DNA of 64,000 nt from Platerodrilus igneus (lineage: Eukaryota > Arthropoda > Insecta > Coleoptera > Lycidae): assembly GCA_036346225.1 (NCBI GenBank), contig JARFIW010001491.1, positions 4,712,001 to 4,776,000 of the forward strand, read 5' to 3'. Position numbers and translations under genes: made by a program. The notes beneath the pieces were generated by a model. That model saw nothing but the letters and a program-made list of their open reading frames with translations, did not search any database and was not told the DNA's origin. Positions 23,768 to 34,739 of this stretch are shown here, one piece after another (the stretch's first letter is position 1; each line of letters begins with the position of its first letter).

Positions 23768-23769
<2 letters not shown>
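23606..23769 (+). mobile_element. tRNA-derived SINE, copy 2, with a TG-repeat tail
   Basis: Starts CACCGGTCCAGGTGGCGC. The A-box-like part is GGTGGCGCAATTAGTACG and the B-box-like part GGTTCAAATTC. The body shares TATTTTCCATCTTTTAA and TTAGGCTTTGCATAA with copy 1. It ends TTTTGTTAACC, directly followed by the long TG array at 23,770, so the array probably grew from the SINE's simple-repeat tail. Confidence 0.8.
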
Positions 23770-23819
<50 letters not shown>

Positions 23820-24024
23820 GTGTGTGTGCGTGCGTGCGCGTGTGTGTGCGCGCGGGCGTGTGTGCGTGTGTGTGTTTGTGTTTGTGCGTGCGAGCGTGTG
23901 TGCGTGTGTGTGTTTGTGTTTGTGCGTGCGAGCGTGCGTGCATGCGTGTGTGCGTGCGTGCGTGCGTGCGTGCGTGCGCGCGTGCATGCGCGCGCGCGTG
24001 CGTGCGTGCGTGCGTGCGTGCGTG
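23770..24024. repeat. 255-bp TG/CG alternating purine-pyrimidine tract
   Basis: A TG run (about 50 bp) grades into TGCG and CGCG repeats, with an internal duplicated unit of about 36 bp (containing GTGTTTGTGCGTGCGAGCG) at about 23,868-23,935. Nearly the whole tract alternates purine and pyrimidine and it ends in a TGCG array. Translations in all frames are low-complexity (CVCV, TH or RA repeats) and not genes. Confidence 0.95.
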
Positions 24025-24142
24025 AAATAATAAAGTTGTTGTTTTGTTAATAGTAATATAACTATTAGCTCGATTTGTATAGGTGAATAAGTTTTCATTA
24101 CTTTTATAAAAGTTTATTTACAAATTCATCTTAATTTTACTT

Positions 24143-24167
24143 ATGTATATATACACATGTATGTATG

Positions 24168-24209
<42 letters not shown>
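24143..24209. repeat. TA/TACA microsatellite
   Basis: TATG/TACA repeats passing into a TA run. Any reading frame here is an artefact of the repeat. Confidence 0.9.
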
Positions 24210-25495
24210 ACACAATATACAGTGTTACTACTAATTCAATGCTCATCATGGGGATCTTGAAAACTATAGAAGATACATGTTCGGTTAGATTAGACAAAAG
24301 TTTCGCCATAAAAAGGCCTTTTAGAATCTGCAAAGAAAATATGAATTTTTTAAGTAATTTCCAGAATACAGGGTGAAAACTAAAATACTGCATTTTCCTT
24401 TATGTTTAATAACTTCTTTAATTTCCAACAGAATGGGTATGGGTGCATAAGACGATATGGCTTTTCCACCGAAGTTAACAAAATTCTAGGTCTGTCTACT
24501 ATGTTGCGCGCGCCCGAAGTCAACTTTTGTTTTTTTATGGCCTTCATATTGAATTTTTGTACCATTGGTTAGCATGAAAATTACGATTTCAATGATACCA
24601 CACACTTCATATTTTATTTTGACAAAAAGTACAATATACTCAGAAAACTTTAATCCCGCTCTTTTCATCATGGTTGTCATTAACAATGGCAAAATTCTTA
24701 TTAGTTGAAAAAAGGGATTTATAAGATGTATACATCCGTAATTATCGGAACTCGCGTGATATTCGGCTTTGAATTGTTATAGCTTGTGCCTTGGTCGAAG
24801 ATATACTCATTGTTTACTAAGTCTATGTTTTATATAAAGACTCCTCCTCACACCTGTGCTATTGGTTTTACTCGCGTACTTTGTTATTTGAGGAGTTGTA
24901 CTTTGCCTTTATCATTGCAGCCCTCGGATTTTTTACAAATTTACCATCCAGTCCCGTGTCGAAGTGATGTATATTCTCACATAGGCACGTACTTTGCATA
25001 GTGTATTTCTCTGAAAATCCAACTTTAAACTTCGTTAACCAAACATTTGTTATTTGTTACTTAGTACTTTAAAATCTGTTGGATTTTATGAAGAGACAAT
25101 GTTGTTGGTCACGTAGTAAAGTTTCTATGATGACGTATTTGAATGTGTTTATTTATTTATGCGTTAATATTTTGAATGAGATTTTTTTATAGCTAGCATG
25201 CTAGGTTATTTCCTTTCACTAATTGCGTATTTATTTCAATAAAACTCGTTGCGTTTAAAACGTTATTCCTGCATATTTTTTTTCAATTTTATGCTCGTAT
25301 ATTTAATTTAAAATGCAATATACGATGTACAAGTTATTTATCTTACTAAATATGATGTGATTTTCAAAGAATGAGCTTCCTTTCATGAGTTAAAGTTAGT
25401 TGTGATTTATATACAGTGTTCTCGATATTGGCTTTTTGCTTAATTGTCGCGTTACTCCCATTTTATGATGAAATTGGTTTGTTCTCTAAACTTTA
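24210..25495. other. Gene-free stretch
   Basis: No domain recognised on either strand. A transposon-end-like word (ATACAGGGTGAAAAC) sits at 24,366-24,380 and a CpG-rich word (GTTGCGCGCGCCCGAAG) at about 24,502, but I cannot define an element around them. Confidence 0.45.
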
Positions 25496-25705
25496 ATGAT
25501 ATTTACATATATCGCATGACCCTTATGACTCAATACACCCCTAAATCACCCTATTATCATAGAATTATATATATAAAATAAAACATTTTTGGCAAATAGC
25601 AAAATTATTATGAATATAAACTAATAAAGTGTATCTGCAAATCCAACGTTCCTGAAAATCATAAAAGTGAATTTAAGTATACAAATCGAACTAAATATAG
25701 AAGTT
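25496..25705. repeat. Mosaic of dispersed repeat fragments (copy C)
   Basis: 25,500-25,575, read on the minus strand, matches 19,213-19,290 (CTATGATAA, then TTTAGGGGTGTATT, TAAGGGTC and TGTAAATA). 25,631-25,700 on the plus strand matches 18,381-18,442 (CATAAAAGT, then ATCGAACTAAATAT). The two parts have opposite relative orientation here compared with 18.4-19.3 kb, so either an inversion occurred or they are two independent repeats. Confidence 0.55.
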
Positions 25706-25856
25706 GTTTCTAATCTACATCCCAACAATTTCAAAAATGGCCATGCAAAAAGGTTCTGCCATTTGGGGTCTGTATATATTATTAGCATAAATTAATGCAG
25801 TACGTATCATATATCCCGTGACAATGTACATCTTTTACATCAAATGTATTTCCATT

Positions 25857-26026
25857 TGTGTGTTTGCGAGTGTGTGCGTACGTGCGTGCGTGCGCACATG
25901 CGTGCGAGCATGCGTGCCTAGCGCGTGCGTGGTTCGTGCGTATGTGCATAGTGCGTGCGCGGTTCGTGTGTGCGTGCTTACGTGTGTGCGTGGGTGTGTT
26001 TGTGTACACGTACATACACACACACA
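25857..26026. repeat. Degenerate TGCG-rich simple repeat
   Basis: TG/CG-rich alternating sequence with GTGCGTGCG, GTTCGTG and ATAGCGTGCG-like words, ending in an ACAC run. It resembles the tract at 23,770-24,024 in composition but is more decayed. Confidence 0.85.
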
Positions 26027-29000
26027 TTAACATTTAGTTAAAGTATATGTATAAAAAATGTGTTTGACTTTGAGCATTCGGCTCTGTTTACAACAAGGAC
26101 TATTACCTTATCTTATATTTCACGTTTAAGCAATCATTTAAAAGGTGATGTACTATATAAAATGTATATTCCTGCAAACCTTTATATAAATATTTGCAAT
26201 CGTGCCAGTTTGACTGTCCATCTTTTTGGTTACTTATGACTAGACCGTAAGTGGCTGGATCCAAAATTCTTTTGTACGTAGCATTATTCTTTGAAAAAAT
26301 ATAGTATATCATTTGCTAACGTATCTTCAGAAGATACTAAATTCGTCTGCAATTCATGTTACTTCAGAATAAAATAAATAAAGTACCTGAAATGACTAAT
26401 GAGGTTGTAAGCTGTAATTGTGTGCTTGAACAGTAAGTGCTGTAGGAATAAACCATAAGAACGATCTCAACTTACCTGAAACAGAAACACATTTGAAATT
26501 TGTTTTATTTATATTAATTTATAATTATTAAGAGAATTATATAAAAAATTAATACAAGAGTGTTATCAGTTATGCCTGTGAAACGGAGAGGGAGACTGTT
26601 GCTTTGTTTCAATCGTGTTTTTTGATACAAAATAAAATCATATGTAATATTTCTTCACAGATGTTAGAATTGAAGTGGAATTTTTTCTAATAAATCATCT
26701 TAATGAGTGGATTTGGTAGAAAAACTTACAATTTAGACAATCTTGCAAGACAACTTGGCATAATTAAACACCTTGCGGAATGAATGTATCCTATTTTTGA
26801 AAAAATTTACTTTACTGCTTGTAGACGCTAAACGCTGGACCAAAAACTTGTCACTCGTGCTTCCAATAATTAAGAGGCAATGTGGAATGCAAGGAGACCG
26901 ATAGAAAAATGAAAAGGGCAGTGTTTTGTTGCTGGAAATTGAGGATATGTTTGCTAATTCACTGTCTTAAATTGTTTAATACTAAGTGCCACTACTAAAA
27001 TTCACAAAACATAAAAAAGTAAATTTACGTTATGTAAATCGCTTTATTCCAAAGTATTTCCTTTTAATGGCTATACACTTTTAAATTCCACGAATTTAGT
27101 ATTCAAACAGTTATTCCACTTTGAACGGGGTTCCTTTGAAACATGGTAATTAAATATTTCAATGACTCTTTCAGGCAACGAAGACGCTTACCACACATTG
27201 TACTTTTGAAAATCGGAATAAGAACATGTCCTCGGGAATATGAGTAATAGTCATTATATGAATTATCGCCACTGTTCAAAACTCGACAGTCTGTAGCGCT
27301 GTGTATACGCTTGCATTGTGATGAATTATGATTGGTCAGTTTACGTTGTTTTTCTGATTTTAGCGATAACTTTCGACAAACAAATTGCATTATCTGTTTT
27401 TTGACTTTCTAATTGCAACAGTTGCAACGTCACCCGTTTTTTCGCAGAAACAAACAACTCCTTTTTCTAAGCTCTTTATGAACGCAGTTGTAAAACGTTG
27501 GCGTTACATTAAATAAAAACCGGAGGCAAAAGTGACAAATTAATCTTAAACCGACGAAATTGTTAGATCTATTAAAATCATAAACTTAAAACTACAAAAG
27601 CATTGTTTTATTTTTATTAAATACATATTGCAATGGAATTTAAGTTTATAAATTATTTTAAAACTACAAAAGGATAAACAAAATATTTATTACAGTAAAT
27701 TTTCAAAGCAAAGTCGTGTAATTTAAGGAAGCTTTTAAAATAAAGACGTAAATAATCGCGGAATTAATAATAGGCGTGTACCGTATCATAATTACCCTAA
27801 ATATGGAAGGGCTCTCTACAAATTTCAAGTAGAGTTAACGTTACATAGTTCCAATGCCAAGTATACCCCAGACCATATCAGAAATATATTGCTACAATGA
27901 GATAATTACTTAAAACACGGACGCTTCTTTAGTAAAAGTCACGAATATACAGTTGCAGATAATTTAATCATTTCATACAATACAATGTATTTATTTGGGA
28001 TGTTGTAGATAATTTAATTATTTCATCCAATGCAATGTATTCATTTGGAATGTTATACAATGGCTTAACTCCGCTGAACGCAAGAAAAAATAGGGAAAGG
28101 ACAAACGCTTGACAAAGAGAAATTTAAATAATTATTGACCAGTAGCTAGCTAGAAAACGTTACAATGTAGTAGTACGGGCGAGTAGTATGGTTGATGTGG
28201 AAAGTTGAAGGTTGAAAAGAAATGCAGCTTCAAATTCAAGATGTAATGTGATTGGGTTTCTCGCAGAGAAAAAACACAGTGTGCGATTCTTTTTTCTAAT
28301 TAACACTTGGACGAGCAAGGAACTTTTAATTCACATGTTTGTGGAATTGTTGCTGCTAAGACAGCTTAAAAGAGTTGTGGATCTGGTGAGTTCACCCCTC
28401 CATTACGAAATATTTATATGCTGAAGGTCTCTGGACAACCTGAATGTTTTAAAGATTGGAATGATGAGATTTTTAGTAATGTATATGTGAATTTTAAATA
28501 TAAACAAGTTGGTAGTCGTGTAGTAAGAAATGAAGCGAACACGAAAACTTATCTTGTTGAACAATGAATTAGCGAAGGAATTAGAGTATATTGATTTAAT
28601 AAAAGTAAGTTTTATTAGTAAGATTAATATTGGTAAAAGAGTAACAATTTAATATTTATGGTAAATAAAGAGTTGGTATTTAACTGTTTTCTAGGTTTGT
28701 TATTAGAAACATCTCCATAAATTAGGATTACTTACTATAGAATACGGCAAAATTGTTAGATTTAATTTATTCTTTTCTTTTATTTTCTTTCTTTTAGAAC
28801 TACCTGTCCAGTAGGTTAAGGAAACTATTTGTATGTTGTTGAAATTATTAATGTCAATAAAGGTTAAGTATAAATCGAATTCGATTAGCATTTATTTATG
28901 AATCAGAATAAAAATGAGGTTATTGTAACAATATCTAGTTACCCTAGTAATAGAATCGTCTTTGGAAAGCATCTATTTTTCAAATTTGTATAATCATGAC

Positions 29001-29285
29001 AAAATTTAATAAGTGTTTTGAGGTATTTTGGAGAAAGACAACGTATAATGTGATAAATTTAGGAACCCGTGGCATGGGCGACCTATGCGGAATAACTGCC
29101 TTTGAGTAAGGATAATGTCAAAGGATTTGCTGGTACGGACGATTTTGCGCCTCTAATTATGACAGTGGAAAAATAAAACCATTTAGGGTAAGTGATTAAT
29201 GTAACGCAGATTATTGTTTGTGTTTTAACCACTTTGTTTATCATCTCTTTATTTTTTTATTTCGAACTCTACTATAATTTTTATA
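26027..29285. other. Gene-free stretch with a small tandem duplication
   Basis: No coding sequence recognised. 27,957-28,006 and 28,007-28,056 are adjacent 50-bp copies (starting AGATAATTTAAT, ending TTTGGGATGTTGT or TTTGGAATGTTAT) with few differences. Minus frames at 26,103-26,312 and 27,103-27,390 and a plus frame at 28,212-28,424 have translations I do not recognise. Confidence 0.5.
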
Positions 29286-29289
29286 ATTT

Positions 29290-29835
29290 CCTTCATAGAA
29301 ACCCATTCCCCCAGTACTGTAGTTAGGCAAAGCTTCCATAAATTGTTACGGGGTATCCGCCCTTTCAGGGCAAAACAAAATAACATAACCTCATTTTACT
29401 CGTAACAAGCACAGCTGGTGTAGGTTTACTTTGAAACACCCATACCGTTAATTTCTGTTTAACTTAAGTCTCATATGAAGAAATCCATGATTTGTCACAT
29501 GTTGCGATGATTTATACAGAATTTTAAAGAACGCCGTTAAATTTTTTATCATTTGGCACGTGTCTGTTCTTGGTGGTCTTTAAAATCGACTGCAGAGCTT
29601 CTGGCTCTGCAACTGATCATCCAAAATAGTGGGTATTTGATTCACCACAATGCCTAAAGTTGCTTGTATCTCCTCATGTATCTTATGTAGATTTACTAAA
29701 ATCATGTTACGCACAATATGTACTGCGTTTATCTCGATGCGCTCACACCGGTCGATATAAACATTTTTTCGACCAGTTTGAACCACTGTAATCCGATCCT
29801 TTTTAAGAAAACGGTTGAACCAAGTTTAGGAATCG
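29290..29835 (-). pseudogene. Mariner-family transposase relic (second HTH to first catalytic region)
   Basis: Minus-strand translation gives WFNRFLKKDRITVV (about 29,830-29,775), then HIVRNMILVNLHKIHEEIQA, LGIVVNQIPTILDD and LQSQKLCSR (down to about 29,582). This is the second helix-turn-helix of mariner transposases, which usually ends KKICSRWIPH. After a gap and frame changes, TCDKSWISSYET and KQKLTVWVFQSKPTPAVLV (about 29,500-29,390) correspond to the family's VTGDESWIYxYxPETKQQSxVWVF stretch. The first catalytic Asp region reads TCDKSW, so the DE pair is altered, and there are several stops. It is too decayed to be active. No terminal inverted repeats were found. Confidence 0.72.
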
Positions 29836-29922
29836 AAATTGGGGTCATAAATTGCCAGAGTACATCGAGTTACATTTGGTGCTAACTTTATTCTAGTTCC
29901 TGACCGTGTCATGGGTTAGATT

Positions 29923-30170
29923 ATGTTATTTGGTACTTTTGCGAATATGTCATTCAGTGCAAACAAGAGAATCATCTGGAAAAGTGGCGAAACCTCGTAT
30001 TTCGTGGGGTTAATTAAGGAAAAGGAAGTTCTGGGATTGTTATATGGAAAACTTTTAGAAACGCACGAATTATTTATAACAATAGAACAACCCATGGCTG
30101 AAGCGTTTGTAACAGATGCGCTTACTGTGCAACTAAATTAAAAAATTTAAAGAGTAAGTATGATGTATTG
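29923..30170 (+). pseudogene. SANT/Myb-like (trihelix-type) DNA-binding domain relic
   Basis: The plus frame from 29,923 contains NKRIIWKSGETSYFVGLIKE, then KEVLGLLYGKLLETHELF and ITIEQPMAEAFV. After a stop and a one-base frame change, KNLKSKYDVLL follows (about 30,139-30,171). This resembles the Myb/SANT-like domain of many insect transposon-derived and host proteins (tryptophan-led helix, LLDGKR-like turn, final WKxLKxKYD). The stop at 30,139 and the frame change suggest decay. It lies 3 kb from a Harbinger transposase relic on the opposite strand (33.1-33.76 kb). Harbinger elements carry a separate Myb/SANT gene, so both may come from one element; that link is inference. A host gene fragment is the alternative. 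Confidence 0.5.
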
Positions 30171-30469
30171 TTAACATTGTGTATTTTAAGTGTATGTATC
30201 TAAAACCATTATTTAGCATGCGCTTGCAGTTTGTTGTTGTTCATAATTGACTATTTTTAGATGATTATTATACAGATCGATGATCGAATAATAAAAGTGT
30301 AAACTCCAGATCGGAAGGAGAATATTTTTTTCAATTAGACGACTTACTTGCCGACTGACCATCTACTCAACTAGTATTTACGAGTCCGCTACAACAGAAA
30401 ATGCAAATCGATGTGCAGGTTAGTTAAAAAATATTTTGGTGTTGTTTGTGTGATGTAGTGTTTATTACA

Positions 30470-30628
30470 GCTTGTGTATCGACTTCGTATGCCATTGATG
30501 AGAATGGAATTTTGATGGAAGAAAATATATCCATAAATAACCCTCAACCATTAGGAACTTTTTCAAGTTCCTGCAAGCACGAGCAGGAACGTCAACAGCC
30601 TCCGAGGAGCCACAGATACAACATTTGA
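30470..30628 (+). pseudogene. Possible second exon of the SANT-like relic
   Basis: A TTTATTACAG acceptor-like site precedes a 53-codon open stretch including YAIDENGILMEENISINN and SSSCKHEQERQQPPRSHR. This is polar, linker-like sequence of the kind that follows SANT domains in such proteins. I know no motif in it. The support is position, openness and the acceptor-like site, so confidence is low. Confidence 0.25.
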
Positions 30629-30689
30629 TTTTCCAATGTTCCGCCTGAAGGTATTACATAGGCCAGGAAGCGAGTTTCTTTTACCTGGA

Positions 30690-30912
30690 AATTTTGACGA
30701 ACCCTTGGTGTTTCAAGCAAAGTAAGGATCTTTAACGTGAGTGACAACACATACACAAGGGACCTACATTTTACCGCTCATTCGAAAGAGGGCGTATTTT
30801 TGTGAAAAATGCTCGCCTAACATTTTTCAAGCAGATGGTGTCGGGATACGAACCCGGAAACTTGGGTTTTGTAACCACACATATATCAACTAAACCACGA
30901 AGTCGCCCAAGG
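30690..30912 (-). mobile_element. tRNA-derived SINE with a conserved-looking central block
   Basis: On the minus strand from about 30,909: GGGCGACTTCGTGGTTTAGT resembles an A-box region and GGGTTCGTATCCC is a good B box. A downstream block contains CTCTTTCGAATGAG, GTAGGTCCCTTGTG and CACGTTAAAGATCC, which I recall from invertebrate SINE families (memory only). The acceptor stem cannot pair (the 5' GGGCGAC has no partner after the B box) and the anticodon stem is poor, so it is not a tRNA gene. Confidence 0.55.
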
Positions 30913-33100
30913 AGCCACATATAGCGATAAGCTCATACAGAGCAAAACCATCTGGTTACCGAGACCGGTAAATTTTAGACAAGGAATATTATGTTCATCC
31001 AATTGCGCATTCCGTCCAATGCAAAGTAGATGTAAAAACGTTGTTACAGTCATTGCAGCATTTTAGTTTTCTAATACTATTTATAAGCAAGACTTTTGTA
31101 TATATTATATGTTTTATTCCCTTTTCGTTTATAAACCAATCACAAATACTCAATAATTCGTTTGAGAAAATAAATTATTATTAATTCAGATTTACCTTTA
31201 AATATAAATAGTGCCATACACTACGTCGAGAATTGTCTTTAGGAATTGGATTAGATTGTAATCAAGGAATGCTAGTGTACTCAACTTTAGCCCAACGTGT
31301 ACTTATTAGTTATAAGTTGATGCGATTGTCGTCATGTAACAGGTATCGCGTGCGCGGATTAAACTCTGAAGCTCAGTTTTATGCAGATGGACCAGGTCGC
31401 CATTTTTTCTTATGATAGTCGTGCTGTAATAAATTGAAAATGGCTTCAAGGCGTCGTATTCCACATGGTTTAGATGTCGGTCAAGCACGATATCCCAAAT
31501 AAGTGCAGGTGGTTGGATTTCTAATGATTATGACTAGTTGACGAATGGTTTGCGGTTTTTGGTTTTCTTCAATGGTTGCACATGGTGCATGACTATTAGT
31601 TTAGTTGGCACGTAAGTAATTAATTTATGTAGATGAAATTCTGAGATGCAAGAGTTGAAGTTATGTTCAATTTGTAATGGAAACAACCCTTATAATTTAC
31701 ATAGAATCAGTTTGTTCATCATAGAAAACGCATTTTGCAGTGCAATATTTGCTGATTGGGTCAAGGTCCGTTGTTATTTGTACGTTGTCCGAAGTCATGC
31801 AGTGCATTGTCCTGATAAGAATACCCAGGTATTTTATGTATCTAAAGTTGGTATTGAATTCCATAAAGTGAACACTTTCCTTTATCTATTCTGTATGAAT
31901 ACTTCATACGAACATTTGCAAATTAACAACTAGTTATTTTAGATGAAAATTGATGGTTGTTGTACCTATGTTTCGTTATTGATATTTAAAAGAAAACTTT
32001 TTATATACTTTATTGGGTGTTTAAATAAACTCTTGTTTTTAAAATCAAATATAATGATATGAGTAGATACTGAGACATGGCACATCCGTATAAATAGTTG
32101 TCTTCCCGGTACACCAAGAAGTTCCAGATATAGACCTAATTATTACCGAATGTTTAGAAAAACTGAAATATATGCTTTCAGTACATTAATTCTTTTTGTC
32201 TATTTTTTTACAGCTTTGATAATATTAAGAATTTTACTGAATCAAATTTGTTATATTTTTGACTTGTTGATAGTTCAAGGTTATAATGTTTGTTCTGAAA
32301 TTACTTTTTAAACATAATTTTTGAAACAAACAACATGTACAGTTGTACAATATTTTGTGTATTCTAATTTCCAGATCTGTAAATAAGAAAATTTCTTAAT
32401 TCTGATTAATTACAGATTATTTTTGATAAATTATAAGTAGAATCAATTTTGAGTAACGCGTTTCTCACTTATTGTAAATATATTGTGATTGTAAAAGAAA
32501 CCTTAGGTATTCACTGCAAATTTAAACTGGACAATATTTGTTTTTATTGCTAAAAGTTAAAAATAAATGGTGTATTTGAGAATTACAAAAGACGTTGAAG
32601 TACATTCTAAATTTCTTTAAATTCAGTTAATGTTTTTAAAATATTTAAAGTATAAAACCTATAAGAATTCTTACAAGAAAATTAGTTTATATGTGCAGGT
32701 TCAATATGAACTATTATTTGAATATTGCTTTATGTCTTGATAGGGGCACAAACGGTCACCTTAGTTATTCACTTTCTTTGCTGTATTTTTGTATTTCAGA
32801 TTTAACTAAGGTACTATTGTTGCTGAAGTTTATCATATCATAAAGGTTTCTGCATCTAACCATTTTTGTTTATCTTGTGCGTATTCTTAGATGCAGTGGC
32901 GGCCCATTCCCTTTTTTTGCTTTAATAGTCTCATCCCACGACCACTCTCATACTTCCATGTGACGTAAAAATTAAGTTACTTCAGAAGTAAAGTCAACGA
33001 TTCCGCTACTTTTAAAGCCGCCCTTCCACCCTGCCCAAGTGGGAGGTCTACCTTAATTTTTAAGAGATCCGCCAAACTTCACCAGGTGCTTCTACCCTAC
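30913..33100. other. Gene-free stretch
   Basis: Several 60-95-codon frames (for example 31,233-31,415 plus, 31,306-31,488 minus, 31,646-31,933 plus) have no recognisable features. It could be the interior of the putative Harbinger element, but nothing in it proves that. A hAT-end-like word CAGTGGCGGCCCATT occurs at about 32,895 without a partner. Confidence 0.45.
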
Positions 33101-33760
33101 GTATATGTGGGGCTCTCTTAATCTTTGCAGGTTAAGGATAACAACACGATTGCCACTGCCTTGGGCATTAACTCTGCAAAAATTTTATAGAAAGTTGAAT
33201 TTGTTACAACAGCATCGTGCGTCGAATCTAGGGTTTTTACGAATATGTTCAAAACAACAATATTTGCGATCCACAACTGCTTGCAATACTATGGACGACC
33301 AACCTATACGATTAGTAAAATCACGATACCCGTCCTTGGGATGTAGTATTGAAATTTGAGATCCGTCAATAACACTTGCAGTTTGTTAAATGGTTAATTC
33401 TTGCAAAGCCATGTGATATTTGAAGAGCATTAATTTCGGAAGGCATTGTAATAAATTTCTTAAATATCGCATTCACAGCATGTACAAACAGATGTACAAA
33501 TGTTGTGAACTGTTGACTTGTGAATACCAGCCACTCTGTATTCGTAGCAACTATCCAAAAAATACATTTCCATAGCTACCTTTTTCCCAACTAACAACTT
33601 CCTTAAAGCTAGTTAATGAATTCGGTTTTGGTTCGTACGTTGAACGAAGTTCGTAACAGATGTAGTAAAATGTTACTTTTGAAAATCGAAAGTTTTCTAA
33701 CCAGTCGGCAACATTATATGTTTTAACGATGTTTTCCCACCAATCAAAACTTCTAGGTTT
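33100..33760 (-). pseudogene. PIF/Harbinger-type DDE transposase relic
   Basis: The minus strand read in changing frames gives WWENIVKTYNVADWLENF (about 33,755-33,702), FRFSKVTFYYICYELR and KKVAMEMYFLDSCYEY. The helix-turn-helix RVAGIHKSTVHNICTSVC follows (about 33,545-33,490). The DDE domain then reads VIDGSQISILHPKDGYRDF (about 33,375-33,320), NRIGWSSIVLQAVVDRKY and NPRFDAR (ending about 33,215). These match the Harbinger nuclease (DDE_Tnp_4) in order: ADWLxNFRxSKxTF, GxHKSTV, xIDGTHIxI, NRKGWxSIVLQAVVD, HDARV. The first two catalytic Asp residues survive; the third region is not recognisable. At least three frame changes and a stop after FNFL show it is inactive. Confidence 0.8.
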
Positions 33761-34160
33761 ATTTTGTAAACAACGCTTTTACATTCAGTGTAAGTTATGG
33801 GAGTTGCGACGATGCGGAATGTATATGCTGAAACCTATTAAAAATATGTTCACTTATACACCTTTGCTGCACAGTACTTACATCTTAAGAGCTTTCTTTC
33901 GTTGTGCTGCGTTGTATTTCATTTCACTTATACTCGATGTTAATAAAATCTGCTTTGTTTGCAAATAGAACTAAAGCAATCTCATCGTTTCCTGAGCTTT
34001 TTCATCAAATGCGGATCGATAGGTGTTTATTCCAGAATTAATGATATGTCTGAAGTTGTGTACATAAATCAAAGAGGATCGAAAGAGGGTTCGTTCAAGC
34101 AGGTTGGTTACATTCGGTATAAACGGGTTCAGATCGAGTTCAAATTTGATCGGGTCGGTT
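33761..34160. other. Short gene-free stretch
   Basis: The upstream side of the Harbinger relic. 34,085-34,150 has repeated GGTT/GGGT words (GGGTTCAG, GATCGGGTCGG) that could be a sub-terminal transposon array; unproven. Confidence 0.35.
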
Positions 34161-34161
34161 T

Positions 34162-34402
34162 TCAGTAGGGTTCAACTATGCCGAGATAAACGCAGTAATG
34201 GATATACTTTCTGATAACAGAGGTGCATGGATAATCTTTGCCAACATCGTCATCAAACCGTTTTCTACGTTTGAATTCTTCAAACCATTTGTAAACCATG
34301 TTTTTGTATTGTGCTTCGTTCCCTAATAACGAACTTAGTTTTTCCACACACTGCAGTGGTGTTAAACCGTACCGAAAATCATAAACAAGATCACTCAAAA
34401 AT
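34162..34402 (-). pseudogene. Mariner-family transposase N-terminal (first HTH) fragment
   Basis: The minus frame reads YDFRYGLTPLQCVEKLSSLL, then GNEAQYKNMVYKWFEEFKRR and RFDDDVGKDYP. This matches the first helix-turn-helix of SETMAR/mariner-type transposases (YxFRxGLTxxQCxxxLxxxFGxEAPSxxTVYxWFxEFxRGRxSLxDExRxGRP). Beyond about 34,230 the similarity fades. It is a different mariner lineage from the element starting 230 bp away at 34,634 and from the relic at 29.3 kb. No terminal repeats could be assigned. Confidence 0.7.
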
Positions 34403-34633
34403 AACGAGTCGGAAATATTACTTTGTTAAATAGTGTTCAAATCAAATTGCTAGGTTTGAAATCAAATTGTCAATTAATGTATAAGTTAAAAATGTCAAAT
34501 TTGACGGATATGACAATTGTAGAACACCGACAATACAATGTGTAATAAATTGCGCGTAATTCTTTACTGGGTTCGATCCTCCTAGAAATCCACAATAAAG
34601 TGGTATACGTATTAACGCTTTTCAAAATTATAA
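34403..34633. other. Short gene-free spacer between two mariner copies
   Basis: AT-rich. TTGTCAATTAATG and TGACAATTG lie near each other (34,467-34,520) and could be remains of a transposon end. No reading frame is recognised. Confidence 0.35.
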
Positions 34634-34739
34634 AAGGTTGGGGAAAAAGAAATCCATTATTTTTGCGTGAACTTCAAGGCTTTATTTAATATGTTTTGGA
34701 TGGTCCGATTTGGATCAAATATGCACCGTTTTGTTCTAT

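Noticed and set aside
23085..23769. tRNA genes
   Set aside because: A and B boxes are recognisable, but the acceptor and anticodon stems do not pair and both copies share a long non-tRNA body, so they are SINEs.
23727..24098. Long reading frames through the TG/CG array on both strands
   Set aside because: Translations are pure simple-repeat products (CVCV, THTH, ARTH); artefact of the microsatellite.
22908..24380. One element bounded by ACAGGGTG words (22,911 and 24,369)
   Set aside because: Both words have the same orientation, so they cannot be the two inverted ends of one element.
30838..30912. tRNA gene on the minus strand
   Set aside because: The T-arm and B box are good, but the acceptor stem has no partner and the anticodon stem has mismatches; a SINE-like body follows.
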